This document shows positions 33,969 to 39,670 of a stretch of DNA of 64,000 nt, in pieces. The stretch is from assembly GCF_045291545.1 (NCBI RefSeq), contig NZ_CP149514.1:1302001-1366000 (forward strand), in the 5' to 3' direction. This DNA is from Gallaecimonas sp045291545. Its GTDB lineage: Bacteria > Pseudomonadota > Gammaproteobacteria > Enterobacterales > Gallaecimonadaceae. A program made the translations under genes and the position numbers. How positions within the stretch are numbered: position 1 is the first letter of the stretch; the number at the start of each line of letters is the position of its first letter. Under the pieces are notes generated by a model that saw only the letters and a list, made by a program, of their open reading frames with translations, made no database searches and was not told the DNA's origin.

Positions 33969-34412
33969 ATGGAAGAAATGAAGCCAGGAATTACCTTTGA
34001 AAATATATGGCATGATGAAGATATGTATGAATTCAAAATATCTTCTTGTGACGGCGCGTCGGTTTTCGTGAATAAAGTCTATGTGGGCTATGGAACCTTC
34101 GATGAAACAATATCGGCTTTGGATACATTTAAGCATCAGGTGTATGGCGGAATCTACGATATTGAATTTGGCTCGTTCGGCCCCGAATATGCTAGTGGAG
34201 CCTTTCAAGCTAGGTTCCACTTTCAAGAAAAAGGCAGAGTTCACATTACTGTAAAAGCCCAATCGGAGTATGAAGATTTTGGCAAGAAGAATGTAGCTAG
34301 CGAAGCAACACTGTATTTGTCAACTGAGCCAGCGCAATTGGACAACTTCATCGTTAGCTTAAAGTCACTCAATAACGGTAATACTAATAGTGCACACCTT
34401 GAATGCGCCTAA
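33969..34412 (+). CDS. Cassette 2 protein, unknown function
   Basis: A 147-residue soluble protein rich in beta-strand pattern, without signal peptide. A segment FGSFGPEYASGAFQARFHF followed by GRVHITVKAQSEYEDFG and a C-terminal STEPAQLDNFIVSLKSL recalls small cassette or immunity-type domains such as DUF6228, a weak resemblance from memory only. The ATG sits 8 bases after the cassette boundary and a second ATG (33978) follows GGAAG, so the start is uncertain by three codons. The cassette spans 33961-34484 and the stop overlaps attC2. Confidence 0.78.
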   Translation: MEEMKPGITFENIWHDEDMYEFKISSCDGASVFVNKVYVGYGTFDETISALDTFKHQVYGGIYDIEFGSFGPEYASGAFQARFHFQEKGRVHITVKAQSEYEDFGKKNVASEATLYLSTEPAQLDNFIVSLKSLNNGNTNSAHLECA

Positions 34413-34490
34413 CAAGGTGGTGTTGTTCGCCGCTACGCGTCTGGGACAGCCTACGCGTTGCTTCGGCTGCCCCAAACCACGGCGTTAAGC
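34407..34490 (+). repeat. attC site of cassette 2
   Basis: An 84-bp imperfect palindrome from GCCTAAC to GTTAAGC, with arms AAGGTGGTG and CACGGCG-type complement. The outer core is the reverse complement of the cassette 2 start (GTTAGGC). The crossover G is at 34484. Confidence 0.88.
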
Positions 34491-34511
34491 ATTTCTAGTA
34501 GGGAGAATTGT

Positions 34512-35150
34512 GTGTCAGAAAGCGACCAAAATAATAGTGAAAGAAATGATAAATCCACAAAAGTTGCCGTCATTGTCAATCAATCTTCTGATGATAGAGA
34601 AGATGAAGATGTTCTAGCACTGAAGGCATTATTCAAAACCACTCTGGAAACTAGAAATTTTGAAATTTCCATGCTGGTTCAAAGAAACAATTTTTTTATG
34701 ATATTCCAGGGTGTCTTACTTGCTGGTCTTATTCAATCTTCTCATGCCAAACCTGTCGTAAGCTTTATGGTGTGCTTAGCAGGATTTTTAGTGTCAGTTT
34801 TTCAAGCACAAATGGCAGCAGGCGCTAAATTTTGGCAAGAATACTGGGAAGAGGTTTTGCATCAAATTGAGCGAGAGCTACTTGAATCAATGAGTAATGG
34901 TGCATCCGGTAGAAGAAAGAAGTTTTACCTATTTCATGACGAGGTAGGTAGATATCGAGATATGGTACAAGATCGCTTGAAAAACCATGGCCATAGAATT
35001 TCTAACAGTCTTATACTCAAACGCTACTCTGTGAGTAGAATTCCGATTTATGTGGGTATCGTTTTTTCTGTTATATGGTTTTTCTTGGTGCTTTGCACTA
35101 TGAAAGCTTATCCCCCGTTGGGTATTCCATCTTTCATCGTTGGTTTTTGA
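34512..35150 (+). CDS. Cassette 3 membrane protein, RipA-like
   Basis: A 212-residue protein starting at a GTG (34512) preceded by AGGGAGA. The N-terminal 40 residues are polar and acidic. The pattern ETRNFEISMLVQRNNFFMIF leads into two closely spaced membrane helices (about 60-105). GAKFWQEYWEEVLHQIE follows, then a basic region and a C-terminal helix (IYVGIVFSVIWFFLVL). The RNFE...RxNxF and KFWQxxWE motifs resemble RipA-family octameric membrane proteins; this is from memory, without a search. The upstream in-frame ATG at 34458 lies inside attC2 and is unlikely. The cassette spans 34485-35231. Function unknown; a membrane effector in defence is conceivable. Confidence 0.8.
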   Translation: MSESDQNNSERNDKSTKVAVIVNQSSDDREDEDVLALKALFKTTLETRNFEISMLVQRNNFFMIFQGVLLAGLIQSSHAKPVVSFMVCLAGFLVSVFQAQMAAGAKFWQEYWEEVLHQIERELLESMSNGASGRRKKFYLFHDEVGRYRDMVQDRLKNHGHRISNSLILKRYSVSRIPIYVGIVFSVIWFFLVLCTMKAYPPLGIPSFIVGF

Positions 35151-35156
35151 CTCCAT

Positions 35157-35237
35157 GCTTAACAAGGCCAAGCACATCGCCCGCAAAAAGCGCGGGCTGG
35201 ACCTCGCTTCGCTCGGCCCGTGTTGGCGGCGTTAAGT
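35157..35237 (+). repeat. attC site of cassette 3
   Basis: An 81-bp imperfect palindrome from GCTTAAC to GTTAAGT. The outer core is the reverse complement of the cassette 3 start (GTTAAGC). The crossover G is at 35231. Confidence 0.88.
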
Positions 35238-35666
35238 GTCAGAATGAACTACGACGAATATATTAAGGAAGTTGAAAAGTTCTCAGATGATGGAGTGGTT
35301 TCTCGTCTGGGAAAGTATCTTTCAGAATGGAAGCAGGACGACACTGATGCCATTGAGCTGGCAGATTCAATTGAGCGATTCTTTGGCAATTCCTGGATTG
35401 AAAGAGAGGAAACACATAATCACTTGTATCGCCTCTGGTGTAAATTTAAAAAGGAGGCCATAGAAGGCATTGGGGGCATGACCATGAACGAGAGATTGTA
35501 CTGGTTTGGTCTGTTCGATCGCTTTGAAAATTCGAAGTCAGAAGCTGCCCAAAAGGTAATTTATGCCAAGCTCTGTGCAAACACTTAACAAGCGCATGTT
35601 GTGCGCCCACTGCGTGGGTTGGGACCTCCGTTCCGCTGCGCTCCACTACGGCCCCAAATGCGGGCG
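35232..35666 (+). repeat. Duplicated cassette, copy 1 (435 bp)
   Basis: Cassette 4 from its first base (TTAAGTG) to the crossover G of its attC. It is the same length as, and by eye identical to, 36100-36534. Cassette 5 separates the two copies, so this is not a tandem polymerase slip but fits integrase-mediated insertion of a second copy. Confidence 0.93.
35244..35588 (+). CDS. Cassette 4 protein, unknown (copy 1)
   Basis: A 114-residue soluble protein, mostly helical in pattern and acidic in its first half (MNYDEYIKEVEKFSDDG), with aromatic patches LYRLWCKFKKEA and RLYWFGLFDRFE. No signal peptide or membrane segment. I do not recognise a family with a known role. The ATG lies 12 bases into the cassette (35232-35666) with no good ribosome-binding site. 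The whole cassette is repeated without change at 36100-36534. Confidence 0.8.
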   Translation: MNYDEYIKEVEKFSDDGVVSRLGKYLSEWKQDDTDAIELADSIERFFGNSWIEREETHNHLYRLWCKFKKEAIEGIGGMTMNERLYWFGLFDRFENSKSEAAQKVIYAKLCANT

Positions 35667-35672
35667 TTAGTT
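35583..35672 (+). repeat. attC site of cassette 4
   Basis: A 90-bp imperfect palindrome from ACTTAAC to GTTAGTT, with inner arms AAGCGCATG and CAAATGCGGGCG. The crossover G is at 35666. Confidence 0.88.
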
Positions 35673-35685
35673 GCCAAGGGCGATC

Positions 35686-36024
35686 ATGAGAACTCTTCAA
35701 TTACTGGGTTTTTTACTTGCACTTTCAGCTATAGCGTTAGGCTTTTATTTGTTAGCGCCGATCGATAGTGAAACATCTGAAGCTTCAGCCGGGGCGTCGG
35801 GGTTAGGCATCATGTTTATGGTTTTACCTATGCTTGGTTGGTCTGCTCTTATGTTGGTGCCATCGTCTATTGCATTGTTCAAAGAGGATGTGCGGCAAAA
35901 AACTTATTTCAAAGGATATTTTTGGGTAAGCTTGTGGAAGCTAAATGTTTTAATTTCAGCTTTGTACATAGCGGCAGTCTTATATTTTGCATATTTATGG
36001 GTAAGTGTCAGCGTTGGCAACTAA
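35686..36024 (+). CDS. Cassette 5 membrane protein, unknown
   Basis: A 112-residue protein with three hydrophobic segments: LLGFLLALSAIALGFYLLA (about 6-24), GIMFMVLPMLGWSALMLV (about 41-58) and VLISALYIAAVLYFAYLW (about 88-105). It is probably an inner-membrane protein with three helices. ATG 35686 follows AAGGG at good spacing. The stop TAA is part of the attC5 outer core, so gene and cassette end together. The cassette spans 35667-36099. No family recognised. Confidence 0.8.
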   Translation: MRTLQLLGFLLALSAIALGFYLLAPIDSETSEASAGASGLGIMFMVLPMLGWSALMLVPSSIALFKEDVRQKTYFKGYFWVSLWKLNVLISALYIAAVLYFAYLWVSVSVGN

Positions 36025-36105
36025 CAAGGCGCATCACTCGCTCCCGTTGGTCGCTGGGACGTCAAACGCTAACGCGTTTTACCGCCCGTGTGCTTTGCGT
36101 TAAGT
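36019..36105 (+). repeat. attC site of cassette 5
   Basis: An 87-bp imperfect palindrome from AACTAAC to GTTAAGT. The extended outer core GGCAACTAAC is the reverse complement of the cassette 5 start (GTTAGTTGCC). The crossover G is at 36099. Confidence 0.88.
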
Positions 36106-36534
36106 GTCAGAATGAACTACGACGAATATATTAAGGAAGTTGAAAAGTTCTCAGATGATGGAGTGGTTTCTCGTCTGGGAAAGTATCTTTCAGAATGGAA
36201 GCAGGACGACACTGATGCCATTGAGCTGGCAGATTCAATTGAGCGATTCTTTGGCAATTCCTGGATTGAAAGAGAGGAAACACATAATCACTTGTATCGC
36301 CTCTGGTGTAAATTTAAAAAGGAGGCCATAGAAGGCATTGGGGGCATGACCATGAACGAGAGATTGTACTGGTTTGGTCTGTTCGATCGCTTTGAAAATT
36401 CGAAGTCAGAAGCTGCCCAAAAGGTAATTTATGCCAAGCTCTGTGCAAACACTTAACAAGCGCATGTTGTGCGCCCACTGCGTGGGTTGGGACCTCCGTT
36501 CCGCTGCGCTCCACTACGGCCCCAAATGCGGGCG
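36100..36534 (+). repeat. Duplicated cassette, copy 2 (435 bp)
   Basis: Cassette 6, identical by eye to cassette 4 (35232-35666) over its full length including the attC, apart from the bases beyond the crossover. Confidence 0.93.
36112..36456 (+). CDS. Cassette 6 protein, unknown (copy 2)
   Basis: Exact copy of the 114-residue protein at 35244-35588; the translated sequences do not differ at any residue. Having no differences means the second copy arose recently or is kept uniform. See that entry for the features. Confidence 0.8.
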   Translation: MNYDEYIKEVEKFSDDGVVSRLGKYLSEWKQDDTDAIELADSIERFFGNSWIEREETHNHLYRLWCKFKKEAIEGIGGMTMNERLYWFGLFDRFENSKSEAAQKVIYAKLCANT

Positions 36535-36540
36535 TTAGCT
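36451..36540 (+). repeat. attC site of cassette 6
   Basis: Same 90-bp site as attC4, from ACTTAAC to GTTAGCT, the last bases belonging to cassette 7. The crossover G is at 36534. Confidence 0.88.
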
Positions 36541-36575
36541 GCACTAGAAGTATTGTCAACAAGGAATTTGATTAA

Positions 36576-36770
36576 ATGGAACAGAAAGGTAATAAGCCTA
36601 AATTAAAAGAGTCAAATGACCCTTTAGATCTATTACGTATGCAAACAGAATTTGCATTGCTTAGTTCAATCTTCAAATCGAAAACACTAGCAGTTATGGC
36701 TATTGTTGGAGTTTTGGCTTTTTCTGGATTTGGCTACTTTTTGTTTAAAATGGCTGCAAATCAGGCATAG
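36576..36770 (+). CDS. Cassette 7 small membrane protein
   Basis: A 64-residue protein with a charged N-terminal half (EQKGNKPKLKESNDPLD) and one membrane helix near the C-terminus (AVMAIVGVLAFSGFGYFLF, about 39-57). It is probably a single-span inner-membrane protein. CAAGGAA lies about 14 bases before the ATG, further than usual. The cassette spans 36535-36878. No family recognised. Confidence 0.72.
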   Translation: MEQKGNKPKLKESNDPLDLLRMQTEFALLSSIFKSKTLAVMAIVGVLAFSGFGYFLFKMAANQA

Positions 36771-36780
36771 TACAAAGTAC

Positions 36781-36884
36781 AGCTAACAAGCCGCTATAGT
36801 GTGACAATGAACAACGGTTGGTGTTCTCGTCGCTAGCGCCAAGTTTAACACCAACCAACATTGCTCCTAAGCGGTGCGTTATTT
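36781..36884 (+). repeat. attC site of cassette 7
   Basis: At 104 bp, the longest attC of the array, from AGCTAAC to GTTATTT. Long complementary arms are visible (ACAACGGTTGGTGTT and AACACCAACCAACATTG). The outer core matches the cassette 7 start (GTTAGCT). The crossover G is at 36878. Confidence 0.88.
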
Positions 36885-37291
36885 GCCGCTGGTTTGAGAA
36901 CATTGGAAACGTTGTCTGAGGTTGCAAGTGTTCGGTCCTGTTCCGTTTCACTGTGGCAGTCAGCCCAGGCACTTAACTTTGGTTAACGAATAGGGCTGTG
37001 GGCCTGCATTGAATTCCGCATCAGCAAAACGGTTGTGCCGGTAGCGCCACCTTGGCAAGGTGCAGGAGCTATGATTAAGTACCAATAGTGGCGCATTCAG
37101 CGCAAGTCGACAGTATGGAGCCGGAATTGGTTATTGTGTGCAGCCAGCGGGAGCGGTGTTGAAAGCCCCCAAGGCTAGCTTCAACCCGCATCAGCACTGA
37201 AAGGGAGTTTGTTCAACGTGGACTTATCACATAACAAGTTAAAGCAGCGAAAAACCACTCGCTGCGCTCCCGTTTCCCGCTGTTTAAAGCG
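36879..37291 (+). other. Cassette 8, no convincing gene
   Basis: A 413-bp cassette between attC7 and the crossover of attC8. Its start (GTTATTTG) differs at one base from the reverse complement of its own outer core (CACATAAC). The only plus-strand frame near its 5' end runs from TTG codons to a stop at about 36985 (some 30 codons). Minus-strand frames run across attC sites and look unreal. CCGCATCAGCA occurs twice, at 37016-37026 and 37186-37196. It could hold a small RNA, a promoter or a decayed gene. Together with the following tail it accounts for about 600 bases without a gene. Confidence 0.6.
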
Positions 37292-37297
37292 TTGAAC
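37229..37297 (+). repeat. attC site of cassette 8
   Basis: A 69-bp imperfect palindrome from ACATAAC to GTTGAAC, with arms AAGTTAAAGCAGCG and CGCTGTTTAAAGCG. The inner core GTTGAAC departs from the GTTRRRY consensus only mildly. The crossover G is at 37291. Confidence 0.82.
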
Positions 37298-37416
37298 TCG
37301 CCGAGGAAACCTCGGAGATAGCCGGCTAGAAGTGCGGCGAGTTTGATTCGACAGCGGTTTGGTCCTATACCATAGTCCATGAAATGGACATTGCAGAGGT
37401 TGTTTCAAGACTACTG
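37292..37416 (+). other. Structured tail at the right end of the integron
   Basis: The 125 bases between the last attC and the resumption of blh. An outer stem AACTCGCCG (37295-37303) with CGGCGAGTT (37335-37343) overlaps in sequence with an inner hairpin CCGAGG AAA CCTCGG (37301-37315), so the two are partly exclusive. A short palindrome GTCCAT-GAA-ATGGAC lies at about 37376-37390. No gene. This could be the remnant of the module that moved the integron or part of the donor chromosome. Confidence 0.6.
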
Positions 37417-38052
37417 TCTGCAGCGCCTTATCTACGCGATAGGCTCGGAGCTCGCATTGGTATTGGTCGTCACATCACGCAAGTGCAGAACATCTTTAAA
37501 GACGTATTTCATCTAGAGAAAGAGTTTTTACCCAATGGTGCCCAGTTCGATCGCCTTTTCGATGACGGTGATGTATTGGCAGTCGGACATATGCAAATCC
37601 GGGTAATGCATACACCCGGCCACACACCTGCCGATTTAGCCTATATCATCAATGAGCAAGCGGCCTTTGTTTGCGATACATTATTTATGCCTGATGTGGG
37701 TACTGCCCGTTGTGACTTTCCTGGAGGCAGTGCCGTAACGCTATATCGGTCTATTCAGAAACTGCTGGCTCTACCCGACGATATGGCGATTTATGTCTGC
37801 CACGATTACCCGACCGAAGGTCGAGGCCACCAGTATCAAACAACGGTGGCGCAACAACGCGTAAATAACATCCATGTGGGTAGTGCGATCAGCGAAGATG
37901 AATTTGTTGCCCGCCGCGAGGCGCGCGATGCCACACTGGCGATGCCGCGGCTTATTTTACCGTCCATCCAGGTGAATATCAGGGCAGGGCAGCTGCCGCC
38001 GGCTGAGCAAAATGGAGTGCGTTACCTGAAAATACCCATCAACACATTATAA
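37414..38052 (+). pseudogene. blh: Persulfide dioxygenase (Blh/ETHE1 type), 3' fragment
   Basis: The remaining 212 codons of the interrupted gene, from LSAAPYLRDRLG to the natural stop. It contains the later ligand motifs MHTPGHTPADLAY, VCDTLFMPDVGTARCDFPGG and YVCHDYPTEGRGHQYQTTV. The frame is open further upstream; an ATG at 37384 inside the integron tail could start a product of 222 residues. No ribosome-binding site is evident there. Without the HxHxDH half it should not be active alone. It ends 12 bases before the tauE start. Confidence 0.92.
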
Positions 38053-38064
38053 GGAACAAAAGGC

Positions 38065-38814
38065 ATGCTGAGCGTTGTATTCGGTGCGTTGGTTATTGGC
38101 TTAAGTCTGGGGCTGTTAGGCTCCGGGGGCTCCATTCTGACTGTACCGGTATTGTTGTACCTGGTGGGCATGCCACCGGATCTGGCCATTGCGTCATCAT
38201 TGCTGGTGGTGTTTGGCATCAGTCTGTTTAGTGGTTTGATCAAGATGCAACGGCGACAGGTATCCTGGTATCACGTCATGCTGTTTGGCTTGCCCGGCAT
38301 GGCCGGTACCGTTATCGGGGCCACTTTAGGGCACTTGTCATCCAGCCATGTCCAGTTGACGGTGTTTGTGCTGTTAATGCTGGCGGCAGCGGTGTTGATG
38401 TGGCGTAGCCGCGTGCCTGACGCGGCTGTTGCCCATGGTAGCGCCAAGCCATTACCGTTACTGGCCAATGGGGTTGTTGTTGGTGTCATCACCGGTTTTG
38501 TCGGGGTTGGTGGTGGCTTTTTGATCGTGCCTGCTCTGGTGTTACTGGCGAGGTTACCGCTGGCATTAGCAACCGGTACCAGTTTAACGATCATTGCCAT
38601 GAACTCTGCTGCCGGTTTTGCGAAATACCTGCAAAGTATGAGCGCTAGCGCGTTTGATTGGCAGGTTATTGCCATCATGATTGGCGGCGGGATAGCCGGC
38701 AGTATTGCCGGGATCTGGGTTGGTGAACGCATTCCCAGAGAGCTGATGCGAAAAGGCTTTGCCGTTTTTTTAGTGCTGGTTGCCGGAGTGATATTCAGCC
38801 AGTCGGTGCTTTAG
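38065..38814 (+). CDS. Sulfite exporter TauE/SafE family protein
   Basis: A 249-residue inner-membrane protein with about eight hydrophobic segments and the repeated family motif: GLLGSGGSILTVPVLLYLVG near the N-terminus and GFVGVGGGFLIVPALVLLA after the middle. In persulfide dioxygenase operons such proteins are taken to export the sulfite made by Blh. The ribosome-binding site is AAGGA. With the integron in blh it is now 6.9 kb from the operon promoter, so its expression may depend on the cassette promoter or on one inside the blh remnant. Confidence 0.9.
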   Translation: MLSVVFGALVIGLSLGLLGSGGSILTVPVLLYLVGMPPDLAIASSLLVVFGISLFSGLIKMQRRQVSWYHVMLFGLPGMAGTVIGATLGHLSSSHVQLTVFVLLMLAAAVLMWRSRVPDAAVAHGSAKPLPLLANGVVVGVITGFVGVGGGFLIVPALVLLARLPLALATGTSLTIIAMNSAAGFAKYLQSMSASAFDWQVIAIMIGGGIAGSIAGIWVGERIPRELMRKGFAVFLVLVAGVIFSQSVL

Positions 38815-38975
38815 TAAGGTGCCTGCGGCCTGGCGTATCCGGGCCGCAGATAATAGGTGGGAATACAGGGTGGTTCGTTTAATTACCTCATTTAACATAA
38901 TATACATTATGCGCAATTGTGACTGGGGCTAGGGCTGGAGTTTACCAATAGACTTATACGTTGCGGTGGTATTAG

Positions 38976-39404
38976 TCATTTTCCCATTACCTCGTGGTGA
39001 TGGCTGTGCTGCGTGTCATGTTCAGTGCTGGGGCTGTTTACAACAGTAAATATGTAATGCCGGCCATTGAGTTCAAAACCCCAGACCATGGCGTTATGTA
39101 CGCAGCGTGCTAGCGTCACTTGGCCCGTCCATTGGTTGCCGTGTTTTTTTAACAGCATTGGTACGTCACCCATATACATGGAAACACCACTGACCCGTAC
39201 CAGAGTTGGTACAGCCTTGGCTGAGCTGCTGATAGTAAATGTGACAGGTTGTTCAGCAACTGGCTGACTTGGCGTCATGCTCACGGTCAAAGGCCCTTGG
39301 GAACAGCTACCCATATTCAGATCGCAGCTGACCATGCTGGCCTGGGCTGGCAGTACTAGCGCTGTGGCCAGCAATGCCAGCGTTTTTGTACGAAGAACTG
39401 ACAC
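38976..39404 (-). CDS. Exported small protein, possible metal-related
   Basis: A 142-residue protein with a signal peptide (TLALLATALVLPAQA) and a mature domain of beta-strand pattern. It has a VTFTISSSAK strand, a methionine-rich SGVSMYMGDVPMLLKK and a cysteine in VTLARCVHNAMVWGFEL. The C-terminus is His-rich (TEHDTQHSHHHE). I do not recognise a named family; Met and His enrichment next to the cbb3 oxidase genes suggests a periplasmic copper-binding role, which is inference. It is divergent from ccoN across a 266-base gap. In that gap I see AT-rich promoter-like sequence and TTGAT half-sites but no clear full FNR box. Confidence 0.7.
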   Translation of the reverse strand: MSVLRTKTLALLATALVLPAQASMVSCDLNMGSCSQGPLTVSMTPSQPVAEQPVTFTISSSAKAVPTLVRVSGVSMYMGDVPMLLKKHGNQWTGQVTLARCVHNAMVWGFELNGRHYIFTVVNSPSTEHDTQHSHHHEVMGK

Positions 39405-39670
39405 CTTTCTCTCCCGTTATCACAATGGCAACATCTTGCGATTTGTTACTGCACAAGGCCTTGATCTGGCACAGGTTAAGGTTACGCTTTGGATCGTAAC
39501 GTATCGCCAAGGTTGCCCAGGTTCTTTTTTGGTTAGCTCATTATCTCATTTGTGTTTAATTTGAGTTAGTAGTTTGGGTTGATTCAGGTAGACTATGGCG
39601 CCGTATAGGCTCTGCTTGGGAGCTTTTCCTGAGCAGTCGTGTAGTTAAAACACATAGCAGCGGAAGCAAA

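Larger units (their letters stand above)
32136..37416. mobile_element. Integron inserted in the persulfide dioxygenase gene
   Basis: Taking out these 5281 bases joins HADHL to SAAPYLRD and restores an uninterrupted persulfide dioxygenase frame, so the limits are set by the split gene. Inside lie intI (minus strand), a LexA box, a candidate cassette promoter, attI, and eight cassettes with attC sites, all cassette genes pointing away from intI. CTG occurs at both ends (32133-32135 and 37414-37416) and may be a 3-bp target duplication or chance. No transposase, resolvase or long terminal inverted repeat is seen. The cassettes look more AT-rich than the flanking chromosome. Confidence 0.9.

Noticed and set aside
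35232..36534. The 435-bp repeat as an insertion sequence
   Set aside because: The copies begin and end at attC crossover points, encode no transposase and have no terminal inverted repeats; they are integron cassettes.
36745..36972. Minus-strand frame of 75 codons over attC7
   Set aside because: It runs through the whole palindromic attC and has no ribosome-binding site; attC sites commonly produce such false frames.
33895..37297. Repeated palindromes as a CRISPR array or REP elements
   Set aside because: The spacing equals gene-sized cassettes, the sites differ inside and share only core bases with matched cassette starts, which is the attC pattern.
37181..37408. Minus-strand frame of 75 codons over attC8 and the tail
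   Set aside because: It crosses the attC and the structured tail, is Arg/Cys-rich in a random manner and has no family resemblance.
32136..37416. Class 1 integron on a Tn402-like transposon
   Set aside because: No qacE/sul1 3' segment, no tni genes, no 25-bp inverted repeats and no 5-bp duplication are seen; the cassettes are not resistance genes.
39405..39670. A canonical FNR box in front of ccoN
   Set aside because: TTGAT half-sites occur, but none is followed at the right distance by a convincing ATCAA half, so no site is listed although FNR control is expected.
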